A stretch of 64,000 nt of DNA from Variovorax beijingensis (GTDB lineage: Bacteria; Pseudomonadota; Gammaproteobacteria; Burkholderiales; Burkholderiaceae_C): contig NZ_RXFQ01000004.1 in NCBI RefSeq assembly GCF_003951285.1, forward strand, positions 248,001 through 312,000, in the 5' to 3' direction. The position numbers and the translations under genes are program-made. A model generated the notes under the pieces. It saw nothing but the letters and a program-made list of their open reading frames with translations, searched no databases and was not told the DNA's origin. Below are positions 25,748 through 38,257 of the stretch, in pieces. Numbering within the stretch: the stretch's first letter is position 1; the number at the start of each line of letters is the position of its first letter.

Positions 25748-25751
<4 letters not shown>

Positions 25752-27568
25752 CCGGTGCTGCGCTTCCCTCGCTGACATTGCCGCAGATGCTGCGCGAGCA
25801 GGCGCGCTCGCAGCCCCAGCGCATCGCGATCCGCCAGAAGGACTTCGGCATCTGGCATCCGCTGGACTGGGCCGGCTACCTGCGCCGCGCATCCCGCTTC
25901 GGCCTCGGCCTGCATGCGATGGGCCTGGCGTCCGGCGGGCATCTCGGCGTGATCTCCGAGAACCGCGTCGAGTGGCTGCTCGCGCAGATGGGCGCCGGCC
26001 TGATCGGCGCCGTGACCGTCGGTGTCTACCCGACCAGCCCGAGCAACGAGGTGGCCTATGTGGTCGGCCATGCGGACATCGAGGTGATCGTCTGCGAAGA
26101 CCAGGAACAGACCGACAAGGTGCTCGACGCCATCGGCCAGCTGCCGCGCCTGCGCAAGATCGTCGTGATCGAGACCAAGGGCCTCGCGAGCTATCCGCCC
26201 GAAGTGCGCGCGCTCATCGCGACCTTTGCCGAGGTGGAACAGGCCGGCGCCGAGGTGCACGCCCACGAGGGCGACGCGCGGATCGACGCCGCGCTGGCAC
26301 GCCAGACGCTCGCCGACATCGGCCTGATGATCTACACCTCGGGCTCCACCGGCAAGCCCAAGGGCGCGATGATCTCGTACCGCAACATCCGCGGCGTGGT
26401 GCCCGGCATCGTCGAGCGGCTGGCGCTCGACGGCGACACCACGCATCTCTCGTACCTGCCGCTGTGCCACGTGGCCGAGCAGATGCTCACGGCCTTCGTG
26501 CCGGTCTACCTGGGCTCGCAGGTGAACTTCGGCGAATCGATCCGCACCGTGCAGGAAGACCTGCGCGAAGTGGCGCCCACCATGTTCCTCGGCGTGCCGC
26601 GCATCTGGGAGAAGCTGCATGCGGGCATCAGCATCAAGATGCAGGAGGCGGGGCGGCTGCAGCGTGCGCTGTTCCGCCGCGCGCTCGCGGCCTGCGCGCC
26701 GCTGGCCGAGAAGCCGCGCAGCGTGTGGACCTTGGCCGAGCGCGCCCGTTTCGCCCTGCACTACTGGGCGGTGCTGCGCGCGCTGCAGAACTTCATCGGC
26801 CTGCGGCGTGCGCGCATCGCGCTGACCGGCGCGGCGCCGATTCCGGCCGACGTGGTGCGCTTCTTCCGCACGCTGGGCGTGCCGCTGGTGGAGGTGTACG
26901 GCCTCACCGAATCGACCGGCATGATCGCCGGCCACCGCAGCGATGCCGTGAGGATCGGCACGGTCGGCCCGCCGACGCTGGGCACCGAGCACCGCATCGG
27001 CGAAGCGGGCGAACTGCTGGTGCGCGGCGAGATGGTGTTCGAGGGGTACTACAAGAACCCCGAGGCCACGGCCGCGTCGATCCGCGAAGGCTGGCTCCAC
27101 ACCGGCGACGTGGTGCGCGAAGAGGATGGCCAGCTGCGCATCGTCGACCGCCTGAAGGACATCATGATCACGGCCGGCGGCAAGAACCTCACACCTTCGG
27201 AAATCGAGAACACCATGAAGGGCAGCCCCTTCATCAAGGAATGCATCGTGGTGGCGGACGGGCGCAAGTTCGTCGGCGCGCTGCTGCAGATCGACTACGA
27301 AACGGTGGGCAAGTGGGCCGAGGCCGAGCGCATTCCGTTCACGCACTTCCGCTCGCTGGTGGAAGAGCCGCGGGTGCGCGCGCTGATCGAATCGGAAATC
27401 TCACGCGGCAACGACAGGCTCGCGCAGGTGTCGCAGATCCGGCGTTTTCACCTGCTCACAAAAGAGTTGGACCACGACGACGGCGAAGTCACCGCAACCA
27501 TGAAGGTGCGGCGCTCCAGCATCTACAAAGCCTACGCCGAAGAGATCGAGGCGCTGTACCGCGCCTGA
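25748..27568 (+). CDS. AMP-dependent acyl-CoA synthetase/ligase
   Basis: A 606-residue ANL-superfamily enzyme. The P-loop-like motif YTSGSTGKPKGAM is at residues 196-208, then VYGLTESTGM (A5), GWLHTGDVV (A7) and DRLKDIMITAGGKNLTPSEIE (A8). The sequence resembles bacterial long-chain-type ligases with the LSYLPLCHVAEQM region. It activates a carboxylate to its CoA thioester with ATP. Coupled to the transporter through an ATGA overlap, it probably traps the imported acid. The divergent thiolase would fit later beta-oxidation-like steps. Confidence 0.93.
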
Positions 27569-27581
27569 CCCGCAGGGCGTT

Positions 27582-27923
27582 TTACTCGCCGCGCGCGGGC
27601 CGGGCCCGCACGTCAGTCACGTCGCCTGCGGGACGCAGTGACAGCGGGCTGCGCACCGACTCGCCGCGCGCACGCGCATTGGCCACGTCGGCGGCGCTCG
27701 GCTCGGCTGGCTGTGCCGCATTGCGAAAACGCTCGAAGCCCGAACGCGGGTTGAAGCGCCCGCCCATCGAGGCCATCCAGGGCGTCACGGGCTTGCCCGT
27801 GATCCGCCCCCAGGCGTAGCGAACGCCCCACACGGCCGCCAGCAACATGACGGCGACCGCCAGGCTGGCCGCGAAGACCAGCCCCAGGAGCAGAAGAATG
27901 ACGCGAAAAATGAAGTTCATCAT
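27582..27923 (-). CDS. Small membrane protein downstream of clpB
   Basis: A 113-residue protein with one N-terminal transmembrane helix (IFRVILLLLGLVFAASLAVAVMLLAAVWGVRYAWG) followed by a basic, probably disordered cytoplasmic tail. No family is recognised. It begins 6 bp after the clpB stop and should share its transcript, so it may be a heat-shock-induced membrane protein. It ends 13 bp from the convergent ligase gene. Confidence 0.7.
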   Translation of the reverse strand: MMNFIFRVILLLLGLVFAASLAVAVMLLAAVWGVRYAWGRITGKPVTPWMASMGGRFNPRSGFERFRNAAQPAEPSAADVANARARGESVRSPLSLRPAGDVTDVRARPARGE

Positions 27924-27929
27924 CCGACT

Positions 27930-30551
<2,622 letters not shown>

Positions 30552-30569
30552 GGTGGTATTCCTGCACTC

Positions 30570-30599
30570 AAAATAGGACTGTTCGGGCGCGATTCAAGG
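30570..30599 (-). promoter_or_regulatory. Sigma-32-type heat-shock promoter of clpB
   Basis: Read on the minus strand, CTTGAAT (30598-30592) is followed after 14 bp by CCTATTTT (30577-30570), close to the sigma-32 pattern CTTGAAA-N11-15-CCCCATnT. The start site would be around 30565, giving a leader of about 15 nt with AGGA before the ATG. This agrees with the known heat-shock control of clpB in proteobacteria. Confidence 0.6.
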
Positions 30600-30661
30600 T
30601 GTCCGGCGCTTCGGGCACGGCTATTGCACTGTGCCTGCTCATTTTTCGAATGGAGTCGATC

Positions 30662-31654
30662 ATGGTTTTTTCAATGCAGCGCGCCCATCCGGTTCGCCGG
30701 GCGCTCGGCGTCGGTCTCTTTTTAGCGGCCATGGGCCTGACGGGCCTTGCGCAGGCGCAAGGCACGCCCATTCGCCTGCTGGTCGGTTTTCCGGCCGGTG
30801 CCGGCACGGATGCCATTGCACGCACACTGGGCGAAAAACTCAAGGACGTGCTGGGCGTGCCGGTGGTGGTCGAGAACCGCGCCGGCGCCGGCGGACAGAT
30901 CGCGGCGCAGGCGCTCAAGGCGGCCCCGGCCGACGGCCATACGCTGTTTCTCTCGCACGACCATTCGATCTCCATCCTGCCGCAGGTGGTGAAGAACCCG
31001 GGCTTCAACCCCGCCACCGACTTCGTGCCCGTGGCCGGATTCGCCACCTTCGCCAACGTGCTGGCGGTCTCGGGCGGCACGCCGGCCAAGAGCATCGACG
31101 AGTACGTCAAGTGGGTTCGCACCCAGCGCGGCGGCAAGGAAACCATCGGCATTCCGGCGCCGGCCTCCATCCCCGAGTTCCTGGTGAAGATGATCTCGGA
31201 AAAATACAAGATCGACGTGCAGCCCGCGCCCTACCGCGGCAGCGCGCCGATGACGGCAGACATGCTGGGCAACCAGATCACGGCCGGCATCGCCTCGGTG
31301 CCCGACTTCATCGAGAACCACAAAGCCGGCAAGGTGCGCATCGTGGCCTCCATCGGCGCCAAGCGCCAGGCCGTGCTGCCGAACGTGCCCACCTTCACCG
31401 AACTCGGCTTCTCGAACCTGGAAGACCTGCCCTACTACGGCATCTTCGCACCCGTGGGCACGCCGCAGGCCGTCATCGACCGCTACGGCGACGCGCTGCA
31501 GAAGGTGCTGGCCATGCCCGACGTGAAGCAGAAGCTCACGACCATGGGGCTGACGGTCGGCTACGAGCCGCAGGGCCAGTTCGCAGGCCGCGTGCGCAGC
31601 TACACGCAGACCTGGGAACGCATCATCCAGTCGAGCGGCTTCAAGCCTCTCTAA
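30662..31654 (+). CDS. Bug-family tripartite tricarboxylate receptor
   Basis: A 330-residue solute-binding protein of the TctC/Bug type. The signal peptide ends at AQA before QG (about residue 33), then RLLVGFPAGAGTDAIAR and VENRAGAGGQIAAQALKAAPADGHT, the expected Bug motifs. ATG 30662 is chosen because GGAG at 30652-30655 gives correct spacing; an in-frame ATG at 30650 is less likely. It has no TctAB partners and no obvious operon. It is divergent from clpB and its last 4 bp overlap the convergent moaE gene. The ligand is unknown. Confidence 0.92.
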   Translation: MVFSMQRAHPVRRALGVGLFLAAMGLTGLAQAQGTPIRLLVGFPAGAGTDAIARTLGEKLKDVLGVPVVVENRAGAGGQIAAQALKAAPADGHTLFLSHDHSISILPQVVKNPGFNPATDFVPVAGFATFANVLAVSGGTPAKSIDEYVKWVRTQRGGKETIGIPAPASIPEFLVKMISEKYKIDVQPAPYRGSAPMTADMLGNQITAGIASVPDFIENHKAGKVRIVASIGAKRQAVLPNVPTFTELGFSNLEDLPYYGIFAPVGTPQAVIDRYGDALQKVLAMPDVKQKLTTMGLTVGYEPQGQFAGRVRSYTQTWERIIQSSGFKPL

Positions 31655-32127
31655 GCGTTCGGGGCGGTGATGCCCCAGCGCGCCAAGGCGGCGTCGTCGC
31701 TGACGCGCGCATCCACCCAACGGGCGCCTTCGGGCGTCTGTTCCTTTTTCCAGAACGGGGCCTGGGTCTTCAGGTAGTCCATCAGGAACTCGCAGGCCTC
31801 GAAGCTCTGGCCGCGGTGGGCGGAGACCACCGCCACCATCATGATCTGGTCGAGCGGCTGCAACAGGCCCACGCGGTGGATCACGCGTGCGCCCAGGATG
31901 TCGAAGCGCTGGTGCGCCTGGTCGATCATGGCTTCGATGGCTTTTTCGGTCATGCCGGGGTAGTGTTCGAGCTCCATCGAGGCCACGGTGCTGCCATCGT
32001 TGCGATCCCTTACCGTACCGACAAAGCTGCAGACCGCACCCACGCGTTTGTCGCCGGCACGCAACGCGGCGACCTCCTGCCCCAGGTCGAAATCGGCTGT
32101 CTGAATCGAAACGCGTGCATCGCTCAT
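31651..32127 (-). CDS. moaE: Molybdopterin synthase catalytic subunit MoaE
   Basis: A 158-residue MoaE that inserts sulfur, carried by MoaD thiocarboxylate, into precursor Z to make molybdopterin. Visible motifs are GAVCSFVGTVRD, LELEHYPGMTEKAI, IHRVGLLQPLDQIMMVAVVSAHRGQSFEACEFLMDYLKTQAPFWKKE, the last holding the catalytic Lys. ATG 32127 begins just before the fold. Unusually, it is separated from moaD by an opposite-strand dapA-like gene; in related genomes they are normally adjacent. Confidence 0.96.
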   Translation of the reverse strand: MSDARVSIQTADFDLGQEVAALRAGDKRVGAVCSFVGTVRDRNDGSTVASMELEHYPGMTEKAIEAMIDQAHQRFDILGARVIHRVGLLQPLDQIMMVAVVSAHRGQSFEACEFLMDYLKTQAPFWKKEQTPEGARWVDARVSDDAALARWGITAPNA

Positions 32128-32266
32128 GCCGGGATTGTGGCACCGCGCTAGACTTCGGCAATGCCTTGCCACGCCACGCTCTTCACAGTGCTTTCGCACT
32201 TCGAATGCAGCCGCGCGCGCCAAAGCAGCAAAGCCAAAAAACCAAAGCTCGTCTGACCGGAGCCGC

Positions 32267-32295
32267 GGTTCCGTCGTCGGATGAGCGACGGAACC
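32267..32295. repeat. Stable hairpin in the dapA-like leader
   Basis: GGTTCCGTCG (32267-32276) and CGACGGAACC (32286-32295) form a perfect 10-bp stem with a 9-nt loop. A smaller hairpin AGTGC-TTTC-GCACT is at 32187-32200, the palindrome CCAAGGCCTTGG is at 32298-32309, and GGTTCC recurs at 32341-32346. None has a U-tract. They fill the 251-bp gap between moaE and the dapA-like gene and could act in the leader RNA. Confidence 0.5.
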
Positions 32296-32378
32296 TGCCA
32301 AGGCCTTGGCCCCGATTGGGTTGCGCGCGCATCGAACGACGGTTCCTTCCATCGGTCGATTCCTCAAAGGAAGCTCGC

Positions 32379-33275
32379 GTGCCGCCATCGTCAAACCCCT
32401 CCGCCAATCCTGATTTCTCGGGCCTCTGGATTCCTCTTGTCACGCCGTTTCGCGGCGGCGCCGTCGACCACGCCGCGCTGTCGGCGCTGACCCGCCGGCT
32501 CGCTGGCGACGGCGTGGCCGGCTTCGTGGTCTGCGGCTCGACCGGCGAGGCCGCCGCGCTCGATGAAACGGAACAGCTCGCCGCGCTCGACACGGTGCAG
32601 GCCGCCGCAGCCGGGCTGCCGATCGTCATGGGCCTGTCGGGCTACCACCTGGGCAAGACCACGGCCTGGGTGCACCGGCTCGCCGAATGGCCGCTGGCGG
32701 GGCTGCTGGTGCCTGCGCCGCACTACATCCGGCCCTCGCAGGCCGGCCTGCTCGAATGGTTCCGCGCCATTGCCGACGCCAGCGCGGTGCCGGTGCTGGT
32801 CTACGACATTCCCTACCGCACCGGCGCAACCCTCACGCGCGAAACGCTGCTGGCGCTGGCCGAACACCCGCGCATCCGCGGCATCAAGGACTGCGGCGGC
32901 GACATGGCCAAGACGCGCGCCGTGATTGCCGACGGCAGGCTCCAGGTGCTGTCGGGCGAAGACCACCAGATCTTCGGCACCGTGGCCGAGGGCGGCGTGG
33001 GCGCCATTGCGGCGAGCGGGCATGTGCAGACGCGGCGCTTCGTGCAGGTGCTGCGCCTCCTGGCCGAGAACCGGCTCGCAGAGGGGCGCGCCGAATGGCA
33101 GCCGCTGCAGCCGTTGATCGAAATGCTGTTTGCCGAACCGAACCCTGCGCCCCTCAAGGCGCTGCTGGCGCACGGCGGCTCGATGCGCGACGAGCTGCGC
33201 TCGCCGATGACCCGCGCGTCCGATGCCTTGCGCGAGCGCCTGGTGGCGCTGGACGCCCGGCTCAGCCGCCCGTAA
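32379..33275 (+). CDS. Dihydrodipicolinate synthase (DapA) family protein
   Basis: A 298-residue class I aldolase-type TIM barrel. Key residues are present: Ser54-Thr55 in VCGSTGEAAAL, Tyr142 in VYDIPYRTG, Arg147, and Schiff-base Lys170 in GIKDCGGD. Ser replaces the first Thr of the usual GTTGE. The start is GTG 32379 behind AAAGGAAG. It would make 4-hydroxy-tetrahydrodipicolinate for lysine, or act on another keto acid as many DapA paralogues do. It stands alone, inserted opposite to moaD and moaE, and its 3' end overlaps moaD by 14 bp. Confidence 0.87.
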   Translation: MPPSSNPSANPDFSGLWIPLVTPFRGGAVDHAALSALTRRLAGDGVAGFVVCGSTGEAAALDETEQLAALDTVQAAAAGLPIVMGLSGYHLGKTTAWVHRLAEWPLAGLLVPAPHYIRPSQAGLLEWFRAIADASAVPVLVYDIPYRTGATLTRETLLALAEHPRIRGIKDCGGDMAKTRAVIADGRLQVLSGEDHQIFGTVAEGGVGAIAASGHVQTRRFVQVLRLLAENRLAEGRAEWQPLQPLIEMLFAEPNPAPLKALLAHGGSMRDELRSPMTRASDALRERLVALDARLSRP

Positions 33276-33513
33276 CGGGCGGAAAGAAGGCGACCTCGCA
33301 GCCTTCGCGCAGCGCGGCCGCCTCGTCGCTCATGGCCTGGTCGAGCGCCATGCGCACGGCCTTTCCGCGCGCCAGCGCCGTGGCGTACGCCCCGCCGCGC
33401 GCGATGAGTTCGTCGCGCAGCGCGGCCAGGGTGGCGGCGCCGGTGTCGACGGTTTCGCCGCTGGTGTCGAGGGCCTCGCGCACGGAGGCGAAGTAACGGA
33501 TCTGGACCTTCAT
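33262..33513 (-). CDS. moaD: Molybdopterin synthase sulfur carrier MoaD
   Basis: An 83-residue ubiquitin-like protein (MKVQIRYFASVREAL at the start) ending in the essential Gly-Gly (FPPVTGG) that is adenylated and thiocarboxylated. It lies 12 bp downstream of moeA and is the last gene of that row. Its end overlaps the convergent dapA-like gene by 14 bp. Its partner MoaE is encoded 1.1 kb further on. Confidence 0.95.
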   Translation of the reverse strand: MKVQIRYFASVREALDTSGETVDTGAATLAALRDELIARGGAYATALARGKAVRMALDQAMSDEAAALREGCEVAFFPPVTGG

Positions 33514-33525
33514 GGACAGCTTCGG

Positions 33526-34803
33526 TCAGGCCAGCAGCGAGGCCAGGGGAATGAAATTCACCGTGTCGCCGGCCTGGATGGTCCGGCCCGGCGGGTTGTC
33601 GACAACGCCGTCGCCCCAGACCATCGAGGTCAGCACACCCGAGCTCTGGTTGGCGAACAGGTCGAGCCCGCCCGCGGCATTGCGCCGGGCGCGCAGGAAC
33701 TCGCGGCGGCGGTCGGCGCGCGGCCAGTCGAAGTCGGCGCGCATCTGCACGGGCTCGGGCGCCACGCGACTGGCACCCTGCAGCGTCAGCAGGAACGGAC
33801 GCACGAGCAGCAGGAAGGTCAGGAAGCTGGACACGGGGTTGCCGGGCAGGCCCGTGACGTGGCAGCGCCCTTGCGCCTCGCCACCGGCCCTTGCGATCGA
33901 CCCGTAGGCGAAGGGCTTGCCGGGCTTCATCGAGAGCGACCACAGCTGCAGCTCGCCCAGCGCCTGCACCGCGGCCTTGATGTGGTCTTCCTCGCCCACC
34001 GACACGCCGCCGGTGGTGATGATCAGGTCGCTGGTCTCGGCCGCACCGCGCAGTGCATCGATGGTGGCCTCGCGCCTGTCGGGCACGATGCCCAGGTCGG
34101 TCACATCGCAGCCGAGCCGGTGCAGCAAGGCGCGCATGAAGAAGCGGTTGGAGTTGTAGATCGCGCCGGGCTTCATGGCCTCGGGCGCGACCTCGCCGGG
34201 CATCACCAGCTCGTCACCGGTGGACAGCAGCGCGACGCGGGGCCGCCGCGCCACCTGGAGCCGGTCGAAACCCACGCTGGCGGCGAGCCCGAGCGCGGCG
34301 GGCGTCAGGCGCTCGCCCTGGCGCAGCACCACGTCGCCGGCGGCCACGTCTTCTCCGGCGCGGCGAATCCACTGGCCGGCCGCTGGAGCGATCTCGATGC
34401 GCACCGCGCCGAGCGTGCCCTCCTGCGGCACGGGCCGGGTGTCCTCCTGCATCACGATGGCGTCGGCGCCCTCGGGGATCTGGGCGCCGGTGAAGATGCG
34501 CGCCGCGGTGCCGGCCGCCAGCGGCGTGCCCACGGTGCCGGCGGGAATGCGCTGTGCGACCTGCAGCACGGCGCCCGGCGCGGCGCAGTCGGCCACGCGC
34601 ACCGCATAGCCATCCATCGAACTGTTGTCGCGCGGCGGCACGGTGAGCGCGGAGACGATGTCCTGCGCGAGCACGCGGCCGTCCGCATCGAAGGTGGCAA
34701 CGCTTTCGGAGGGCAGCTTCGGCAGCGCCTTCGCGAGCAGGCTCGCAAGGGCTTCGTCGAGCGCCATCAGCGGCGGGCGCGGGGGAGTGACGGAATCAGC
34801 CAT
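33526..34803 (-). CDS. moeA: Molybdopterin molybdotransferase MoeA
   Basis: A 425-residue enzyme that inserts molybdate into adenylated molybdopterin. Family segments include RDNSSMDGYAVRVAD, GTAARIFTGAQIPEGADAIVMQE, VALLSTGDELV, ITTGGVSVGEEDHIK and GLPGNPVSSFLTF. It overlaps mobB by 8 bp upstream and is followed by moaD after 12 bp, forming a cofactor operon. Confidence 0.96.
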   Translation of the reverse strand: MADSVTPPRPPLMALDEALASLLAKALPKLPSESVATFDADGRVLAQDIVSALTVPPRDNSSMDGYAVRVADCAAPGAVLQVAQRIPAGTVGTPLAAGTAARIFTGAQIPEGADAIVMQEDTRPVPQEGTLGAVRIEIAPAAGQWIRRAGEDVAAGDVVLRQGERLTPAALGLAASVGFDRLQVARRPRVALLSTGDELVMPGEVAPEAMKPGAIYNSNRFFMRALLHRLGCDVTDLGIVPDRREATIDALRGAAETSDLIITTGGVSVGEEDHIKAAVQALGELQLWSLSMKPGKPFAYGSIARAGGEAQGRCHVTGLPGNPVSSFLTFLLLVRPFLLTLQGASRVAPEPVQMRADFDWPRADRRREFLRARRNAAGGLDLFANQSSGVLTSMVWGDGVVDNPPGRTIQAGDTVNFIPLASLLA

Positions 34804-35341
34804 GGTGTTCGGGGTTGTATTCGAAGCGGCTTGCGCTGTCGATCAACCACTGCGCGATGCCCTCGATGTCGTCGAGGTCGAACAGCGGCAGGCTGGTGGG
34901 CACCGGCAGGCTCGCGGGCGCGTCGGTGGCAATGGCGGTCACGAAGGCGTCCTCGATGTACTGCGAGGGCCGGGGCGGCTTGCCGTCCTCGGGCGCGCGC
35001 CAGACCTCGATCTTGAGCAGGTCGCTGTGCTTGAAGCCCTCGACCAGCACCCAGTCGACGCCGTCATGGAGTTCGGCGATGAGGTCGTGCACCGACAGCT
35101 GCGCGGGCTGCTCGAATTCGCGGATCAGCGCGAGCCGCTTGTCCGACGCCACGACCACCTCGAAAGCCCCCGCCTCGCGATGGCGGTAGGTGTCCTTGCC
35201 GGGATGGTCGATGTCGAACTTGTGGTGCGCATGCTTGACCACCGACACGCGCTGGCCATGGAGCTTGAGCACGGGAATCAGGCGCTCGACCAGCGTGGTC
35301 TTGCCCGAACCCGAATACCCGGAAAAGCCGATCACCTTCAT
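34796..35341 (-). CDS. mobB: Molybdopterin-guanine dinucleotide biosynthesis protein MobB
   Basis: A 181-residue P-loop GTPase-like protein: GYSGSGKTTLVERLIP at residues 7-22, VVKHAHHKFDIDHPGKDTYRHREAGA and DWVLVEGFKHSDLLKIEV. It assists MobA in attaching GMP to molybdopterin. The ATG at 35341 is chosen because the P-loop starts at residue 7; the longer frame is basic filler. It overlaps moeA by 8 bp and follows thrC by 83 bp. Confidence 0.95.
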   Translation of the reverse strand: MKVIGFSGYSGSGKTTLVERLIPVLKLHGQRVSVVKHAHHKFDIDHPGKDTYRHREAGAFEVVVASDKRLALIREFEQPAQLSVHDLIAELHDGVDWVLVEGFKHSDLLKIEVWRAPEDGKPPRPSQYIEDAFVTAIATDAPASLPVPTSLPLFDLDDIEGIAQWLIDSASRFEYNPEHHG

Positions 35342-35424
35342 GTCGAGTTCCTGTGGCGGCCGTCTATGCGGCCGCCGAATGCATGTGCGGGGCAGCCGCT
35401 TCAGGGCGCGGCGTGCGGCAAGGG

Positions 35425-36840
35425 TCAATCACAGTTCTGCGCGATGTAGGCCTTCACGGCCTCGGCATCGGCCGGCAGCTTGACGACCCGCTTGGGCAGC
35501 GCCTCGATGCCTTCGAACCTGGCCGGGCGCGCGGGCTCGTGGCCCAGCGCCTCCACCAGCGTGGCGGCAAACTTGATCGGCAGCGCGGTTTCGAGCACCA
35601 CCATCGGCACGCCGGGCGCGAGGTGTTCGCGTGCGGCCTTGAGGCCGTCGGCCGTGTGCGGATCGACCAGCGTGGCAAAGCGCCTGTCGGTGTCGCGGAT
35701 GGTGGCCAGGCGGTCGGCGTGGGTGCTGCGGCTGCTCTTGAAGCCGAAGCGCTCCGCAGCCTGCCTGAAGGCGGGATCGGCGCTCAGGTCGAAGCGGCCG
35801 TGGCGGCCCAGCTCGTCCACGAACAGCGAGCGCAGCTTGCCGGCATCGCGCCCCACCAGGTCGAACACGAAGCGCTCGAAGTTGCTGGCCTTGCTGATGT
35901 CCATCGACGGGCTCGAGGTTTCGTGCGTGTCGGCCGCCGCGCGAACGCGGTAGATGCCGGTGCGGAAGAACTCGTCGAGCACGTCGTTCTCGTTGGTGGC
36001 AACCACGAGCGTCTGGATCGGCAGGCCCATCATGCGCGCCACGTGGCCCGCGCAGACGTTGCCGAAGTTGCCCGAAGGCACCGTGAAGCTCACGGGCTTG
36101 TCGTTGCTGGCCGCGGCCTGGAAGTAGCCCGCGAAGTAGTAGACGACCTGCGCGAGCAGCCGCGCCCAGTTGATCGAGTTGACCGTGCCGATGCGGTACT
36201 TGCGCTTGAAGCCCAGGTCGTTCGACACCGCCTTGACGATGTCCTGGCAGTCGTCGAACACGCCGCTGATGGCGATGTTGTGGATGTTCTGGTCCTGCAG
36301 GCTGAACATCTGTGCCTGCTGGAACGGGCTCATGCGGCCGTCGGGCGAGGTCATGAAGACGCGCACGCCCTTCTTGCCGCGCATGGCGTACTCGGCCGCG
36401 CTGCCGGTGTCGCCGCTGGTGGCGCCCAGGATGTTGAGTTCGGCGCCGCGGCGGGCCAGTTCGTACTCGAACAGGTTGCCCAGCAGCTGCATCGCCATGT
36501 CCTTGAAGGCCAGCGTGGGGCCGTTGGACAGGGCTTCGAGGTACACGCCGTCTTCCAGCTCGCGCAGCGGCACGATCTCGTCGCTGCCGAACACTTCGGC
36601 CGTGTAGGTCTTGGCGCAGATCGCCTTCAGGTCGGCCGGCGGAATGTCGTCGATGTAGAGCGAGAGGATCTCGAACGCCAGTTCCGCATACGGCAGCTCG
36701 CGCCATCTGGCGAGCGTGGCGGTGTCGATCTGCGGATAGTGCTCGGGCAGGTACAGGCCGCCATCGGGCGCGAGGCCTTCAAGCAGGATTTCGCAGAAAC
36801 GCTTGCGGTCGGGGTGGCCGCGGGTGCTCAGGTAGTTCAC
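35425..36840 (-). CDS. thrC: Threonine synthase
   Basis: A 471-residue PLP enzyme converting O-phosphohomoserine to threonine. It is the long bacterial form: MNYLSTRGHPDRKRFCEILLEGLAPDGGLYLPE at the N-terminus, PLP Lys in NGPTLAFKDMAMQLLG, and LGATSGDTGSAAEYAMRGK for the phosphate site. It follows hom by 21 bp and precedes mobB by 83 bp, so threonine and molybdenum cofactor genes may share a transcript. Confidence 0.97.
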   Translation of the reverse strand: MNYLSTRGHPDRKRFCEILLEGLAPDGGLYLPEHYPQIDTATLARWRELPYAELAFEILSLYIDDIPPADLKAICAKTYTAEVFGSDEIVPLRELEDGVYLEALSNGPTLAFKDMAMQLLGNLFEYELARRGAELNILGATSGDTGSAAEYAMRGKKGVRVFMTSPDGRMSPFQQAQMFSLQDQNIHNIAISGVFDDCQDIVKAVSNDLGFKRKYRIGTVNSINWARLLAQVVYYFAGYFQAAASNDKPVSFTVPSGNFGNVCAGHVARMMGLPIQTLVVATNENDVLDEFFRTGIYRVRAAADTHETSSPSMDISKASNFERFVFDLVGRDAGKLRSLFVDELGRHGRFDLSADPAFRQAAERFGFKSSRSTHADRLATIRDTDRRFATLVDPHTADGLKAAREHLAPGVPMVVLETALPIKFAATLVEALGHEPARPARFEGIEALPKRVVKLPADAEAVKAYIAQNCD

Positions 36841-36861
36841 GGTATGTCTCTTGCGCCGTCC

Positions 36862-38184
<1,323 letters not shown>

Positions 38185-38257
38185 TGGAGATTCGCGTGGA
38201 TGGTTCGTAAAGGGGGAAAGAAAGGGGCCGCAGGCCGCCAGGCGTGCGGCCGCGCCG

